Assembly: GCA_023955635.1 (NCBI GenBank)
Contig: JAMXHR010000002.1
Location: 372,001 to 436,000, forward strand
Origin: Methanosarcina sp. ERenArc_MAG2
GTDB lineage: Archaea > Halobacteriota > Methanosarcinia > Methanosarcinales > Methanosarcinaceae
DNA: 64,000 nt
Reading direction: 5' to 3'
A model generated the notes under the pieces. That model made no database searches and was not told the DNA's origin. It saw nothing but the letters and a program-made list of their open reading frames with translations. This document shows, in pieces, positions 16,920 to 26,321 of the stretch (its first letter is position 1; every line of letters starts with the position of its first letter). The position numbers and the translations under genes are program-made.

Positions 16920-18778
16920 TCGTTGACGAGAGCCATTACTACAGGGGAGTTATAGGGAGCAATATGGCAAACCTGCTCAGGCGGCTTTTGCGCGTGGCTG
17001 AATATTATGGAGCGGCGCCACAGTTCATTTGCTGTTCTGCAACTATCGGAAACCCCGAAGACCATACGGAGACCCTGATTGGGCGGAAAGCAGAGGTAGT
17101 CGAGAATAACGGCTCCTCGCAGGGCAGCCAGAGGTTTGTATTCTGGAACCCACCCCTTTATCTGAACAAGAAGGGCTGTACTTTAAGGAGAAGTAGCTTT
17201 GCCGAAGCTTCCTCCCTTTTTACAAGGTCTGTACGGGCAGGACTTCAGACTCTAGTCTTTACCCGATCCAGGCAGGGGGTTGAACGGATGTATAAAAGCT
17301 GCAGAGAGCTTTTGAGGGACAGAAATCTCTTTCCTGCGATCTGCTCGTACAGGAGCGGATATTTTGACAGAGAAAGGGAAGAAATCGAAAGGAAAATGAA
17401 TTCAGGGGAACTCAGGGGGGTTATTTCCACAAATGCGCTCGAACTCGGGATAGATATAGGAGGGCTTGATGCCTGTATTCTGGACGGCTATCCGGGAACA
17501 GTCATGAGCGCAAGGCAGCAGGCAGGAAGGGCAGGTCGGAGCGGAAACGAAAGCCTTGTTGTGCTGGTAGCAGGCACAAACGCCCTTGACCAGTATTATA
17601 TGAGAAACCCTGCCGACTTTTTTGCCAGAAGTAGTGAAAACGCAGTCCTTAATCCCAAAAACCCGTATATACTGACAGGGCACCTGCTTTGTGCAGCAAA
17701 AGAAATTCCTCTACGGACTTCCGATGAGAAATATTTTGGAAAGGGCTATCCAAGAGTTGTGGAACTTCTGGAAGCTGAAGGTCTGCTTACAGGGGACGGG
17801 CTGAAATATTCCACGGATTCATTTCCGTACAAACACGTCTCTCTCCGGGGAATAGACAATAATACTTACTCTCTTCTTGCTTTTGAAGGGGAAAAGAGCT
17901 TCCCTATCGAAAAGGACATCGAAGAAACCCTGACTTTTCGGGAGTGTCATCCTGGTGCTATCTATATGCACAGGGGAGAATCCTACTACATAAACAGGAT
18001 CGACCATGAAAAGAAGGAGATCCATGCCGTAAAAACGCATGACACCTATTATACGAAACCCATGATCGACTCTTCAGTACGTGTGCAGGAGACCTATGCA
18101 GTAAAATCTCTTCTGCACGCTCCTGAAGTTGAAGTCGGGCTTGGGGAAGTAGAAGTAACGGATAGGGTAATCGGGTACAGGAAAATCCAGACCCAGAGCA
18201 ACGATACCATGAGTATCCACAACCTTGAGATGCCTCCAGTCACCCTTCAGACAATGGCTCTCTGGCTGAAGCTTCCTAACAGGTTACAGGAGATGATAGG
18301 AGAGCATAAACTGGATTTTGCGGGCGGGATTCATGCAGTAGAGCATGCGATGATTTCCATGTATCCTCTTCACCTGTTAGTGGACAGGAGCGACGTGGGT
18401 GGGGTTTCCACTCCATCCCACCCTGACCTTGGAGACAAAAGCGGGATATTCATTTATGACGGGCATAGGGGAGGAGTCGGATATTCTGAGAAAGGATACG
18501 ATCTGATAGAACAGGTGCTTGACGGAACCTTAAAAGCAATCGAAAGCTGCCCCTGTGAAAGCGGCTGCCCAAGCTGCATCCAGTCCCCCAAGTGCGGAAA
18601 CAATAACGAACCCCTCGACAAACATGCTGCAATCATGCTCCTGCACGAAATTCTGGGAAAAGCCCCTTATGTCCCGACTGAGAAAAAGAAAAGCACCTAT
18701 CCGAAGTCCGAGCTTCCGGAGCAGCTCCCGAAAAACGAGATACTGGAGACGCTCTGGATAGGGTCAGGCGCCAGCTAA
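16901..18778 (+). CDS. DEAD/DEAH helicase (Hrq1/MrfA-like), C-terminal segment
   Basis: Continues the helicase: DESHYYRG (motif II), CCSATIGNP (motif III), LELGIDIGGLD (motif V) and QQAGRAGRSG (motif VI), then the DUF1998 domain ending with the four-cysteine zinc site CPCESGCPSCIQSPKCGNNN that marks the MrfA/Hrq1 group. The stop at 18776-18778 probably is not the true end: removing two bases in the GCTCTGG at 18751-18757 opens the frame into 18754-19108. Without the extension it matches the usual length of this family. Confidence 0.85.
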   Translation, partial: SNLKFIVVDESHYYRGVIGSNMANLLRRLLRVAEYYGAAPQFICCSATIGNPEDHTETLIGRKAEVVENNGSSQGSQRFVFWNPPLYLNKKGCTLRRSSFAEASSLFTRSVRAGLQTLVFTRSRQGVERMYKSCRELLRDRNLFPAICSYRSGYFDREREEIERKMNSGELRGVISTNALELGIDIGGLDACILDGYPGTVMSARQQAGRAGRSGNESLVVLVAGTNALDQYYMRNPADFFARSSENAVLNPKNPYILTGHLLCAAKEIPLRTSDEKYFGKGYPRVVELLEAEGLLTGDGLKYSTDSFPYKHVSLRGIDNNTYSLLAFEGEKSFPIEKDIEETLTFRECHPGAIYMHRGESYYINRIDHEKKEIHAVKTHDTYYTKPMIDSSVRVQETYAVKSLLHAPEVEVGLGEVEVTDRVIGYRKIQTQSNDTMSIHNLEMPPVTLQTMALWLKLPNRLQEMIGEHKLDFAGGIHAVEHAMISMYPLHLLVDRSDVGGVSTPSHPDLGDKSGIFIYDGHRGGVGYSEKGYDLIEQVLDGTLKAIESCPCESGCPSCIQSPKCGNNNEPLDKHAAIMLLHEILGKAPYVPTEKKKSTYPKSELPEQLPKNEILETLWIGSGAS

Positions 18779-19108
18779 GGCGGGAAACCATAAAACCTGA
18801 ACCTTCAGCAGCACAGGAAAAAAGGAAAAAACCTTCATTGCCACGGACGAAAACGGTGGAATGATAGGAGTAGTATCAGCTCCTGCCCCCGAAAAGGCTG
18901 CAGCAAAAACGTTTCACCAGAAATTCAGAGGAAAAAAGAGCCTCTAAAAGAGAAACCCCTTGAAATCCGTATCAGGGACCTTGGAGCAGGCAGTGATTAT
19001 AACTTCCGGCTCTGGATTGAAATTTCCGAAAATAAAGAGAATGAATCCGATAATGAAAAGGATGGAAATAAGGTTTCGAAGAGATTGATCATCAGGAAAG
19101 TCAACTGA
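18754..19108 (+). pseudogene. Probable C-terminal extension of the helicase, broken by indels
   Basis: Coding-like sequence in three frames: QLRRETIKPEPSAAQEKRKK, then TFIATDENGGMIGVVSAPAP and KTFHQKFRGKK, then EPLKEKPLEIRIRDLGAGSD up to KRLIIRKVN and a TGA at 19106-19108. Adding one A to each of the runs 18826-18831 and 18932-18937 fuses the three. Whether it is part of the helicase or a separate small gene cannot be decided here; the frame repair at 18752 favours the first. Confidence 0.5.
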
Positions 19109-19152
19109 AAAATAACAGACCTGATAACGGTTCTCAAATCTGGCCAGCAAGA

Positions 19153-21963
19153 CTAAGGATTTGTTTTATCAGAAGGATTCTCTTTATCAGATATATATTC
19201 AGGCATTATCTTTGTATTGCTGCCGTTTTCATTCGTTACTGTAAGGCTTACGTCGTAACTTCCCGGTTCAGTAAATGTATGAGTTGCGTTTAAGGCATGT
19301 TTTGAGTTAATACCGTCTCCGAAGTCCCAGTGCCAGAAAATCGGTGCACCTGTACTGTTGTCAGTAAATAGTACTCTTAAAGGTGCGTTTCCTGATGTTA
19401 TATCCGCAAAAAAGTCAGCAACTGGTGTCTTTATTGGTGGCTCTATTCCCGAGACAGTACACATGTAAATATCCCCACTTATTATGTCAGGAACAGCATC
19501 CAGCGTATATTCGTTACGCCGATCCGTCCAAACTATCCTGTCACCGTATATTGCAGGGTCTGACTGCTCTGAATTGTTTGAAGTAATCTGAACTTCCGTA
19601 TGAGTAGAAAGATCGTACATGTAAATATCGGCATATCTATTGCGACCGTCTCTCCATACTATCCTGTCACCATAGATAGCATGGTTCCCCTGATAGCCTT
19701 TGCTAGTAGTGATTTGAGTTTCCTTAGAAGTTGAAAGATCATACATATAAAGATTCCAGCCTCCGTTACGAGAATCCCACCACACTATTTTGTCCTCATA
19801 AATAGCAGGAGAATACTGACCTGAGTCGTCAGCAGTAATCCGGGTTTCCGTGGAGGTTGAGAGATTGTACATGTAGATGTCGGTAAGGTTATAGTCTTCT
19901 CCATTGCGAGAATCCTGCCACACTATTCTGTCCCCATAGATAGCAGGATGATCCTGATTCGATTCATCTGTGGTTATCCGTGTTTCCCTGTCCGTGGAGA
20001 GATTATACATGTAAATATCTCCATTTCCATTGCGAGCATCCGTCCAGACTACCCTGTCCCCATAAATAGCAGGATCAGATGCACTTGCACTTTTTGTAAT
20101 CTGAGTTTCTTTAGAAGTAGACAGATTATAGACACGAATACCGGAGTTTTCCCATGTTCCATTGTTATTACGATGCGCCTTCCAAACTATTCTATCATCA
20201 TAGATTACAGGCCGTATATCATAATCATAATGTAAAACCTTGGTAGAGATTTGAGTTTCCCTGGAAGTAGAGAGGTCGTAAATGTAAATATTATAATATT
20301 CCCATCTGTTGCGATTATCTAAAAATACTATTTTATCGCCGTAAATAGCAGGCTTTACCTGATTTGATTTGTTTGTGGTGATCTGAGTCTCCCTGAGAAT
20401 GTATTGAGGCCTATTGGATGCTGTTACCGGATATAACTTCGAGGAAGTGCCGTTTGCATTGCTTACTGTCAGATTAACAGTATAGGTACCGGATACGGGG
20501 TATACGTGAACTGGTACTTTATCGGTAGAATCAATGATTCCATCATTCTCGAAGTCCCAGGTCCTGAATGTTGCATTTTGCGAAAAGTCTGTAAACAGAA
20601 CAGAAAGTGGTACATAACCACCAGTTGTATTGACACGGAAATCTGCAACAGGAAACACTGGCTGCCGAGCTCTGGACATAGAGACGAGAGGAAGGTAATC
20701 GATATCATACGCACTGACCATATAGATAGAGTCCCCAATTCTATCTAAATCCCAGTCGTTGCAGGTTTGAGAGAATCCGGTTCCATCGGGCTTTGCCCAG
20801 AAATTTCCACCAAGGTAAGGGCCACCTAAAATGTTAGTGCCTGAGGTTTTTGTAGTATTCCAAGAAACAGTAAATATCCCGGCGCCATTGTTTATTGCTT
20901 CTGTAGTATAATGGCTGCTTGTGTCGTTAAAAAGGTTGACTGTATTATTGAAAATATTGTTCTGGAATTGGTTCGTTCTATTATGCGGTAGCTCATAGCT
21001 GACTTCGTTGAGATATACTCCATATTTCTTGTTTAGCTCTACTTTATTATTTGCAACCAAATTATTCGAAGAATCTCCTCCCACCCATATCCCAATATTG
21101 TTGTTTGAAATGGTGTTATTTAAGAGCGAATTTCCTCCTCCTCCCGAGCCTTTGATCCAAATTCCTTTATCACTACAAGTAGTCAGGGTGTTATTGTTAA
21201 TTATATTCTGTGATGAAAGAAATTCCATAGAGATGCCGTTACTACAATTCACAACCGTATTATTTTCGATTTCATTGGAATAAGATTCCCAGAGGCCAAT
21301 TCCAGAACATCGTAGACTGTTTGAAATATAATTCCCAAGAATTTTGTGATTATCGCATTCAGTCAACCTTATACTACCGTTTAAAAGGGTATTATTAAGC
21401 AAAGCACAATTATCTGGCCCTTGATAAACATCAATACCTCCGTTAAAAATTAGATTATCAGAGATTGTAAAATTAGCTTCGTCAAAGCTATTTAGACTGA
21501 TACCTGAGTTTAAAATCACATTTCTTTCAATAGTGGAATTGTAACATTCGTTAATATCAATACCCGATTTCAAAGTGTTATTTTTAACAGTACAGTTTTC
21601 AATTGGATAGTTATAATAGGCACCATGTCCACTTAAGACTAAAACTTCCTCTATACTGAATCCGCTTACAGTAGTGTTATTAGCACTTACATTGAAAGCC
21701 CGGATAGTAGTATCCTCAGGATCTTCAGACTTAGAACAGATGCTTATGTTCTGTGTCTCTATATCCACACTTTCATTATAAAAACCCGGATAAACTAGAA
21801 TCAGATCTCCTGATAACGAATTGTTTATAGCTTCCCGAATCGATTGGAAATCTGCACCTGAACCACTATTATCTACAGTCATCTCCCTGGCGGATGCAGG
21901 GTTATAAATTGCAATTATAAAAAAGACAGCAACCGCTAAAAAAATGGTTGATTTATTCACCAT
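19153..21963 (-). CDS. Secreted surface protein: NosD-like beta-helix, PKD and beta-propeller repeats
   Basis: A 936-residue exported protein typical of Methanosarcina cell surfaces. Residues 1-25 are a signal peptide (FLAVAVFFIIAIYNPASA). Residues 30-420 form a right-handed parallel beta-helix with NosD/periplasmic copper-binding style repeats (NNTxxN, GIxxxxS). A PKD domain follows (VPLSVLFTDFSQNATFRTWDF), then about seven propeller blades of the form AIYGDRIVWxDxRNGxxDIYMYDLST, and a second PKD domain near the C-terminus (FWHWDFGDG). No LPXTG or S-layer anchor is seen. GGGGGAG precedes the start by about 9 bases. Probable role in adhesion or surface polymer binding. Confidence 0.88.
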   Translation of the reverse strand: MVNKSTIFLAVAVFFIIAIYNPASAREMTVDNSGSGADFQSIREAINNSLSGDLILVYPGFYNESVDIETQNISICSKSEDPEDTTIRAFNVSANNTTVSGFSIEEVLVLSGHGAYYNYPIENCTVKNNTLKSGIDINECYNSTIERNVILNSGISLNSFDEANFTISDNLIFNGGIDVYQGPDNCALLNNTLLNGSIRLTECDNHKILGNYISNSLRCSGIGLWESYSNEIENNTVVNCSNGISMEFLSSQNIINNNTLTTCSDKGIWIKGSGGGGNSLLNNTISNNNIGIWVGGDSSNNLVANNKVELNKKYGVYLNEVSYELPHNRTNQFQNNIFNNTVNLFNDTSSHYTTEAINNGAGIFTVSWNTTKTSGTNILGGPYLGGNFWAKPDGTGFSQTCNDWDLDRIGDSIYMVSAYDIDYLPLVSMSRARQPVFPVADFRVNTTGGYVPLSVLFTDFSQNATFRTWDFENDGIIDSTDKVPVHVYPVSGTYTVNLTVSNANGTSSKLYPVTASNRPQYILRETQITTNKSNQVKPAIYGDKIVFLDNRNRWEYYNIYIYDLSTSRETQISTKVLHYDYDIRPVIYDDRIVWKAHRNNNGTWENSGIRVYNLSTSKETQITKSASASDPAIYGDRVVWTDARNGNGDIYMYNLSTDRETRITTDESNQDHPAIYGDRIVWQDSRNGEDYNLTDIYMYNLSTSTETRITADDSGQYSPAIYEDKIVWWDSRNGGWNLYMYDLSTSKETQITTSKGYQGNHAIYGDRIVWRDGRNRYADIYMYDLSTHTEVQITSNNSEQSDPAIYGDRIVWTDRRNEYTLDAVPDIISGDIYMCTVSGIEPPIKTPVADFFADITSGNAPLRVLFTDNSTGAPIFWHWDFGDGINSKHALNATHTFTEPGSYDVSLTVTNENGSNTKIMPEYISDKENPSDKTNP

Positions 21964-22068
21964 ACCTGTTACTCCCCCTTTTAACCGGAAATATCACACT
22001 AATAAGATATCAGGCCCTCAAAAAGGATGTGTGATTAAGGTTTAAGAAGATTTCTTTTCGGCTTATAT

Positions 22069-23078
22069 CCTACATTCGGCAGGTGCGACAAGAAGCTATA
22101 TTACGAATTGCGGAAACGCTATCTTCTCCATTTGAGGTAATCCTACTGTGACATGCATAAATGGTAACGTTTTTGTGTGAAGCTCACATGACAATATCAA
22201 GAAATCAAGGAGCCTGACTTTGATAATTGGTTAGGATAAGAGTACTAAGAAGAACGTAAAGTGAACCATCGTAAGAATCGTGAAGTAGAATGAGCGAAAA
22301 CAGGTTGACACGCTCAAACCAAAAGGTATAGAATCAGGCTTTGATGGGTCTGCCGACATTATAGCAAATGGACAAATGATTCTCGGTTTACAGATGGCTT
22401 CTAAGGTATTCACATTATTCGGAATATGGAACTTGGTAAGCCCTAAATGCTCCCATTATGGGTAGGACTCCCGCAAGGGATAACGATGGCTTTGAGGGTA
22501 GAGGATTCAGTAAAAAGCGAATGCCAATCTGTAATGGATTGGATAGAGGTTCAAACTTTGCCTCAATCCGAAAGGATGCAGACTTACTGATGGTGTTTTC
22601 TTGTGTGAACGGAAACAAACCTACAAATGTAAGATACTCAACGACACCAATAGGTGAGAGGCTTACAGACAATTATGTTAGTGGGCTGTTGTCTGGAATC
22701 ACAAAATCAGTTATGGAAATAACTGGTGCCTGATACAGAAAGGGTTTGAAAACACTCGAGCCGTATGAAGGGAAACTTTCAAGTACGGTTCCTGGGGGAG
22801 AAAGGAGGAGTAATCCTCCCTACTTACCCGACGTCGACATAAAAATCCATTCAATTTTTCTATTGATATCGTTTTTTTCAGAACATTTTAAATTCAATTT
22901 AAATCAAAAATTACTAAATGTTAACCATGACATAATTAATATATATTTGCAACAAATGAGAGAAATGACAAATCGGATTTGACATATAGTCCTCATGACA
23001 CTGATTTTTAAATAAGCCTACAAAAAATAACAATCAAGGATATATAGATGTTAGGATGTGCTTGCTGCCGAATGTAGG
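22069..23078 (+). mobile_element. 260-bp inverted-repeat element, copy 1, carrying a group II intron
   Basis: Bounded by 14-bp terminal inverted repeats CCTACATTCGGCAG and CTGCCGAATGTAGG and flanked by the perfect 6-bp duplication TTATAT (22063-22068 and 23079-23084). The internal DNA (22833-23064) has no coding capacity. The 750-bp intron lies directly after the left terminal repeat; without it the element is 260 bp, exactly the length of copy 3. Confidence 0.85.
22083..22832 (+). mobile_element. ORF-less group II intron, copy 1
   Basis: Begins GTGCGAC (group II consensus GUGYG) and ends TTACCCGAC. Domain V is a canonical 34-nt hairpin at 22758-22791, starting GAGCCGTATG and ending GTACGGTTC with a GAAA loop; domain VI with its helix follows at once. 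There is no reverse-transcriptase reading frame; small frames inside (22458-22733 and others) are structural RNA sequence. Boundaries are proven by the empty site at 33941/33942. ORF-less group II introns are known in Methanosarcina and need an intron-encoded protein supplied from elsewhere. Confidence 0.9.
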
Positions 23079-23182
23079 TTATATAATTGCGATTCCGTTC
23101 TCAATAAAATACAGCAGGTTATAGGGTTATTACAATTTAAAAGGCCATAAATTTCTGAATTTCTTTTTTAATGCATTTCACC

Positions 23183-24886
23183 GACTTTCCGCAGATCTCT
23201 CCTCAAAAGTAGTATTTTTCACAATTTTTTCCCATCAACCTTATTATCTTGCCCTTAACTTCATCCATGTTGGCAATTTGAGTTACCACTTTTGAGTCCA
23301 CTTCCATTTTTACTTCTGTAATCTCTCTCATCAGCATAAAAGCCCACTTCAATGTGGGCTTTTGAGTTTGTTTCTTTACCTGGTCAGGTATTGTTTCCCC
23401 TGTTTCTTTTAGCCTTTCTCTTAGCTTCCATTCCGCTACCGAATAAACCATCAGAGTTAAGACCATTACCATTGAGAGAGCTTCAATTCTTTGAGGTTTT
23501 TTCAAATAAACTTCGGAAACCCTGAAACTTTTATCCTTTATGAACCTGAACCCTTTTTCCACCTTACTCTGGTTCTTGTAATGTTCCAGCATCTTTTCAG
23601 CATCAAGAGTGAGGTCATTGCTCGCGATTATAAACCTTCCCTGATACTCTTTTTCATTCAGTGCAATTTCTTCGTTCCTGACTGCTTTTGCATTTACAAC
23701 ATAGTGGATGATAAGCTTTTCATCCTTCTTTGGCCTTCCTCTCCTGCCGTTTTCCCTTGTTGAAACCGTGGAAATCTCTACGGTTTCCAGCAAACAGTGC
23801 GGATTCTCTTTATTCCATCTTTCCAGGGCTGCTCTGGCATCCTCTTCACAGGCAAACTTTATCTTTTTTAGATCTTTGAGATCTTTCTGAGATTCCAGAA
23901 CCTTCTTCTGGATTTTCATTTCAAAAGTAATGTCCTTTCTTTTCTGCATCTCAGTGGAGTGAACAACTACCCATTTTTGCTCGATACCACCATATTCAAC
24001 AATAGTTTCATAAAATGAATAGCGTGAGTCCTCTCCCTGTTTGAACTCAAGATCAGAAATCAACAAATCTTTTGAAAGATTTAGGGTTGAAGGGACACGA
24101 GTAATCCACTTCATGCCTTTTCTCATTGATTTGATGTTATTGTCAGAGTATAGAGCACTGTCAGCTATGTAATAAACATCATCAGGGAAAGTTATGTTTT
24201 CCTGAAGCTTTTTCATTGCCTCAATTATGATTTCTTTGTCTGATGCATTACCAGAGTAAGCTTTTGCAAATAACGGGATTCCATACTGATTTGTAATTAT
24301 TCCAAGTCCAAAACGTTTCAGGTCATCTCTACCGTCTTTTGCATGACCGTATGTAATTTCGATGTCAAAACTGCCATCGATATGTTTGTAGTCACCATAA
24401 ACGCTAAAATTAGTAGTGTCACTTTGGAGAAGTTGAGTCTTGATGTTCACAATTTCCATCATTTTCAAGGCAAGTTTCATGAAAAGTTGAGTAGAATCTG
24501 CTCCATATATCTCGTCAAGAGTTCGTCCTAAAACATCATCAGTAAGGTCAGACGCACTGATTCCTGAACCAAGTAGCCTTTCAACAGGAAGAGTTTCAAA
24601 GTACTGAGAGTACATATAAAGGCGACTGTCAGTGAAACCAAGACAGTTGAGAATCATCGCCTTTACTACAATAGAATGAGCTAACTTGTGCTGCCCAAGT
24701 TTGGGCAGCACTTCATCAATCACTTTTCCAATTTCAAGTTCATCATAAATACCAGAAACGATTCCGTGATGATCAAGAGAACGTGTTGTAACAAACATAA
24801 TGAATTCAGAGTCAAGATACGACATTTTAGATATTTATATATTAAGGAGGAAAATAGATAAATTAATCAGACATCTGCGGAAAGTC
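23183..24886 (-). mobile_element. IS1634-type insertion sequence
   Basis: The transposase gene is bracketed by the inverted repeats GACTTTCCGCAGAT (23183-23196) and ATCTGCGGAAAGTC (24873-24886). True outer ends may lie a little beyond, since AATGCAT also appears on both outer sides. No target duplication was identified. Confidence 0.6.
23203..24825 (-). CDS. IS1634 family transposase
   Basis: An intact 540-residue DDE transposase of the IS4-superfamily IS1634 group. The N-terminus has TTRSLDHHGIVSGIYDELEIG and GQHKLAHSIVVKAMILNCLG, the family hallmark; catalytic Asp candidates lie in LQSDTTNFSVYG and YIADSALYS, and the late Glu region in YKNQSKVEKGFRFIKD (the Y-(2)-R-(3)-E-(6)-K-like signature). 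No frameshift is visible, so the element may be active. It sits between a short inverted-repeat element and a lipoprotein gene. Confidence 0.9.
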   Translation of the reverse strand: MSYLDSEFIMFVTTRSLDHHGIVSGIYDELEIGKVIDEVLPKLGQHKLAHSIVVKAMILNCLGFTDSRLYMYSQYFETLPVERLLGSGISASDLTDDVLGRTLDEIYGADSTQLFMKLALKMMEIVNIKTQLLQSDTTNFSVYGDYKHIDGSFDIEITYGHAKDGRDDLKRFGLGIITNQYGIPLFAKAYSGNASDKEIIIEAMKKLQENITFPDDVYYIADSALYSDNNIKSMRKGMKWITRVPSTLNLSKDLLISDLEFKQGEDSRYSFYETIVEYGGIEQKWVVVHSTEMQKRKDITFEMKIQKKVLESQKDLKDLKKIKFACEEDARAALERWNKENPHCLLETVEISTVSTRENGRRGRPKKDEKLIIHYVVNAKAVRNEEIALNEKEYQGRFIIASNDLTLDAEKMLEHYKNQSKVEKGFRFIKDKSFRVSEVYLKKPQRIEALSMVMVLTLMVYSVAEWKLRERLKETGETIPDQVKKQTQKPTLKWAFMLMREITEVKMEVDSKVVTQIANMDEVKGKIIRLMGKNCEKYYF

Positions 24887-24963
24887 AGATTATTACAAAA
24901 CCTATGCATTTTAACTTATTTTGTCCCAATTACAGCGGCAAATTACAGGAAATTATTGAGAAT

Positions 24964-24994
24964 ATGCATATGTTTTGACACAAAATCTATGCAT
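24964..24994. repeat. 31-bp imperfect palindrome, copy 1
   Basis: ATGCATATGTTTTG-ACA-CAAAATCTATGCAT arrangement, nearly identical in plan to 26033-26063. Its half-site also occurs at 24895-24908 beside the IS1634 end, which suggests a link to transposon ends. It could equally be a regulatory dyad. Confidence 0.6.
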
Positions 24995-25293
24995 CCTGCT
25001 TTTTGCAGTGAAAGAAAAAAATTGAGAGGCGTTTATATTTACATAACTTTTGCGACACTGTTTTTTTCCTAATATAAAAAAAAGTAGAGAATCTCTTCTG
25101 AGCATAGTAATTTTAGTAACTATACTGGATATCTCATATAATACCTAAGATGACAAAGAAAGGCATGGAATCAATAGTAAAATTGAAAGAGAAGCATGGA
25201 AAACCCTATTTAAAAGTTTGCTCCCCTATGTAGGCTGAAAGTGCTCAATACCCCAAATAAATCAAAAATGGGCTCAATAAATATAACTATTAA

Positions 25294-25410
25294 TAGGACT
25301 TACGTAGTTGAACAGAAAAACAGCAACACTAAATACTTAACTGTCTAAATCCCACTAATTCCGATGATGCTGATTGTACTTGATTTGGTACTTCAAGTGC
25401 GTAAGTCCTA
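25294..25410. mobile_element. 117-bp inverted-repeat element (TAGGACTTACG type), copy 1
   Basis: Terminal repeats TAGGACTTACG and CGTAAGTCCTA, flanked by a 6-bp duplication TATTAA (25288-25293, 25411-25416). No coding capacity. Related to the copy at 46374-46492 and a degraded end near 52607. Confidence 0.75.
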
Positions 25411-25467
25411 TATTAAGAAACCATTTTCAAATTTATAATTCATAACTATATAAAATGAGGTGACTGT

Positions 25468-25974
25468 GTGAAAAAGTATATATATGTTATTTTTTTTATT
25501 TTCCTTGCTTCAATGCTGGCAGTAGGTTGCACTGGATTAAAAGACAATAATAATGCATCTCAGGCTGTGTATCAAGATACTGCATGGAGAGAAAGCATTC
25601 ACACGTATACAGAGTTATTAGGGACTGATTTTAAAAATGTGCAAATCGCCATAGATAATACAAATAATTCTGATTATACAAAACTAGCTACAATTGGACA
25701 AAATATTAGTGATCATTCACAAGCCGCACTAACTGAAAATAACCAATATACTGTATCTCCTCAATTTAGGGATACACAAAAAGAATGGGGATTGGCTCTT
25801 GAGGATAGTAACTCTGCTGGAAAATATGTAATAATAGTCGCAAACGATATTAAAAATGGAGATATGAATTCGAAATTGAAAGATCTTCAAAAATATATGG
25901 AAGCTCGTAATTCCATGAAGGTCCATTTGAATGAAACAACTACTTTAATGAAAGCTGCTTACGGAAAGACTTGA
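25468..25974 (+). CDS. Predicted lipoprotein, function unknown
   Basis: A 168-residue exported protein. The GTG start has GAGGTGA about 5 bases upstream. The signal peptide YIYVIFFIFLASMLAVGC ends in a lipobox AVGC at residue 21, so Cys21 should be lipid-modified and the protein anchored outside the membrane. The mature part is helical and rich in Asn and Asp (TWRESIHTYTELLGTD, MKVHLNETTTLMKAA), with no catalytic motif. It stands alone between an inverted-repeat element and a palindrome. Function not assigned. Confidence 0.75.
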   Translation: MKKYIYVIFFIFLASMLAVGCTGLKDNNNASQAVYQDTAWRESIHTYTELLGTDFKNVQIAIDNTNNSDYTKLATIGQNISDHSQAALTENNQYTVSPQFRDTQKEWGLALEDSNSAGKYVIIVANDIKNGDMNSKLKDLQKYMEARNSMKVHLNETTTLMKAAYGKT

Positions 25975-26032
25975 GAGACGTGAATGCAAACTCCTTATTT
26001 TTCTCAAAATTTCCCAATGTTTCCTTTCATCG

Positions 26033-26063
26033 ATGCATGGGTTTTGTGACAAAACCTATGCAT
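26033..26063. repeat. 31-bp imperfect palindrome, copy 2
   Basis: Same plan as 24964-24994, about 26 of 31 positions identical; the two bracket the lipoprotein gene. It lies 60 bases after the lipoprotein stop and could act as a terminator hairpin. Confidence 0.6.
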
Positions 26064-26098
26064 TAAAACATATAAAAATTACAACTTATAAAAATAGT

Positions 26099-26321
26099 TT
26101 AATTTTCAAATTCAAAAATATCGAGAATAGCCAGAATGTCATCTTTCAAATCTGGTATATCGACTTTTACAGTGCTTCAGACGGCCTTTGTCTGATCGTT
26201 CCATTTTGAACCAGGTTATTAGACCAAAAATCGCTTTTTTTCTATATTTCCAGTATATTCTTCAATTCTTTCGATTGAATTGAGAATGTGATTGAGGTAA
26301 ATCAAGTCATTCTTTCTCATG
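26099..26321 (-). pseudogene. HepT (HEPN/DUF86) toxin remnant
   Basis: Overlaps the mntA stop as ATGA. The start MRKNDLIYLNHILNSIERIE is a typical DUF86 HEPN N-terminus, continued in a second frame by SNNLVQNGTIRQ and, near the end, by VDIPDLKDDILAILDIFEFE and a stop. The central segment carrying the R-X4-6-H nuclease motif is absent, so the protein cannot be a working toxin whatever the frameshift status. Confidence 0.6.

Noticed and set aside
22458..22733. Reading frame MGRTPARDNDGFEG and others inside both introns
   Set aside because: They lie within the folded RNA of the group II intron, have no family resemblance and simply follow the conserved intron sequence.
25081..25292. Short frame MTKKGMESIVKLKEKHGKPY
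   Set aside because: 27 codons, no ribosome site and no family; not enough to call a gene.
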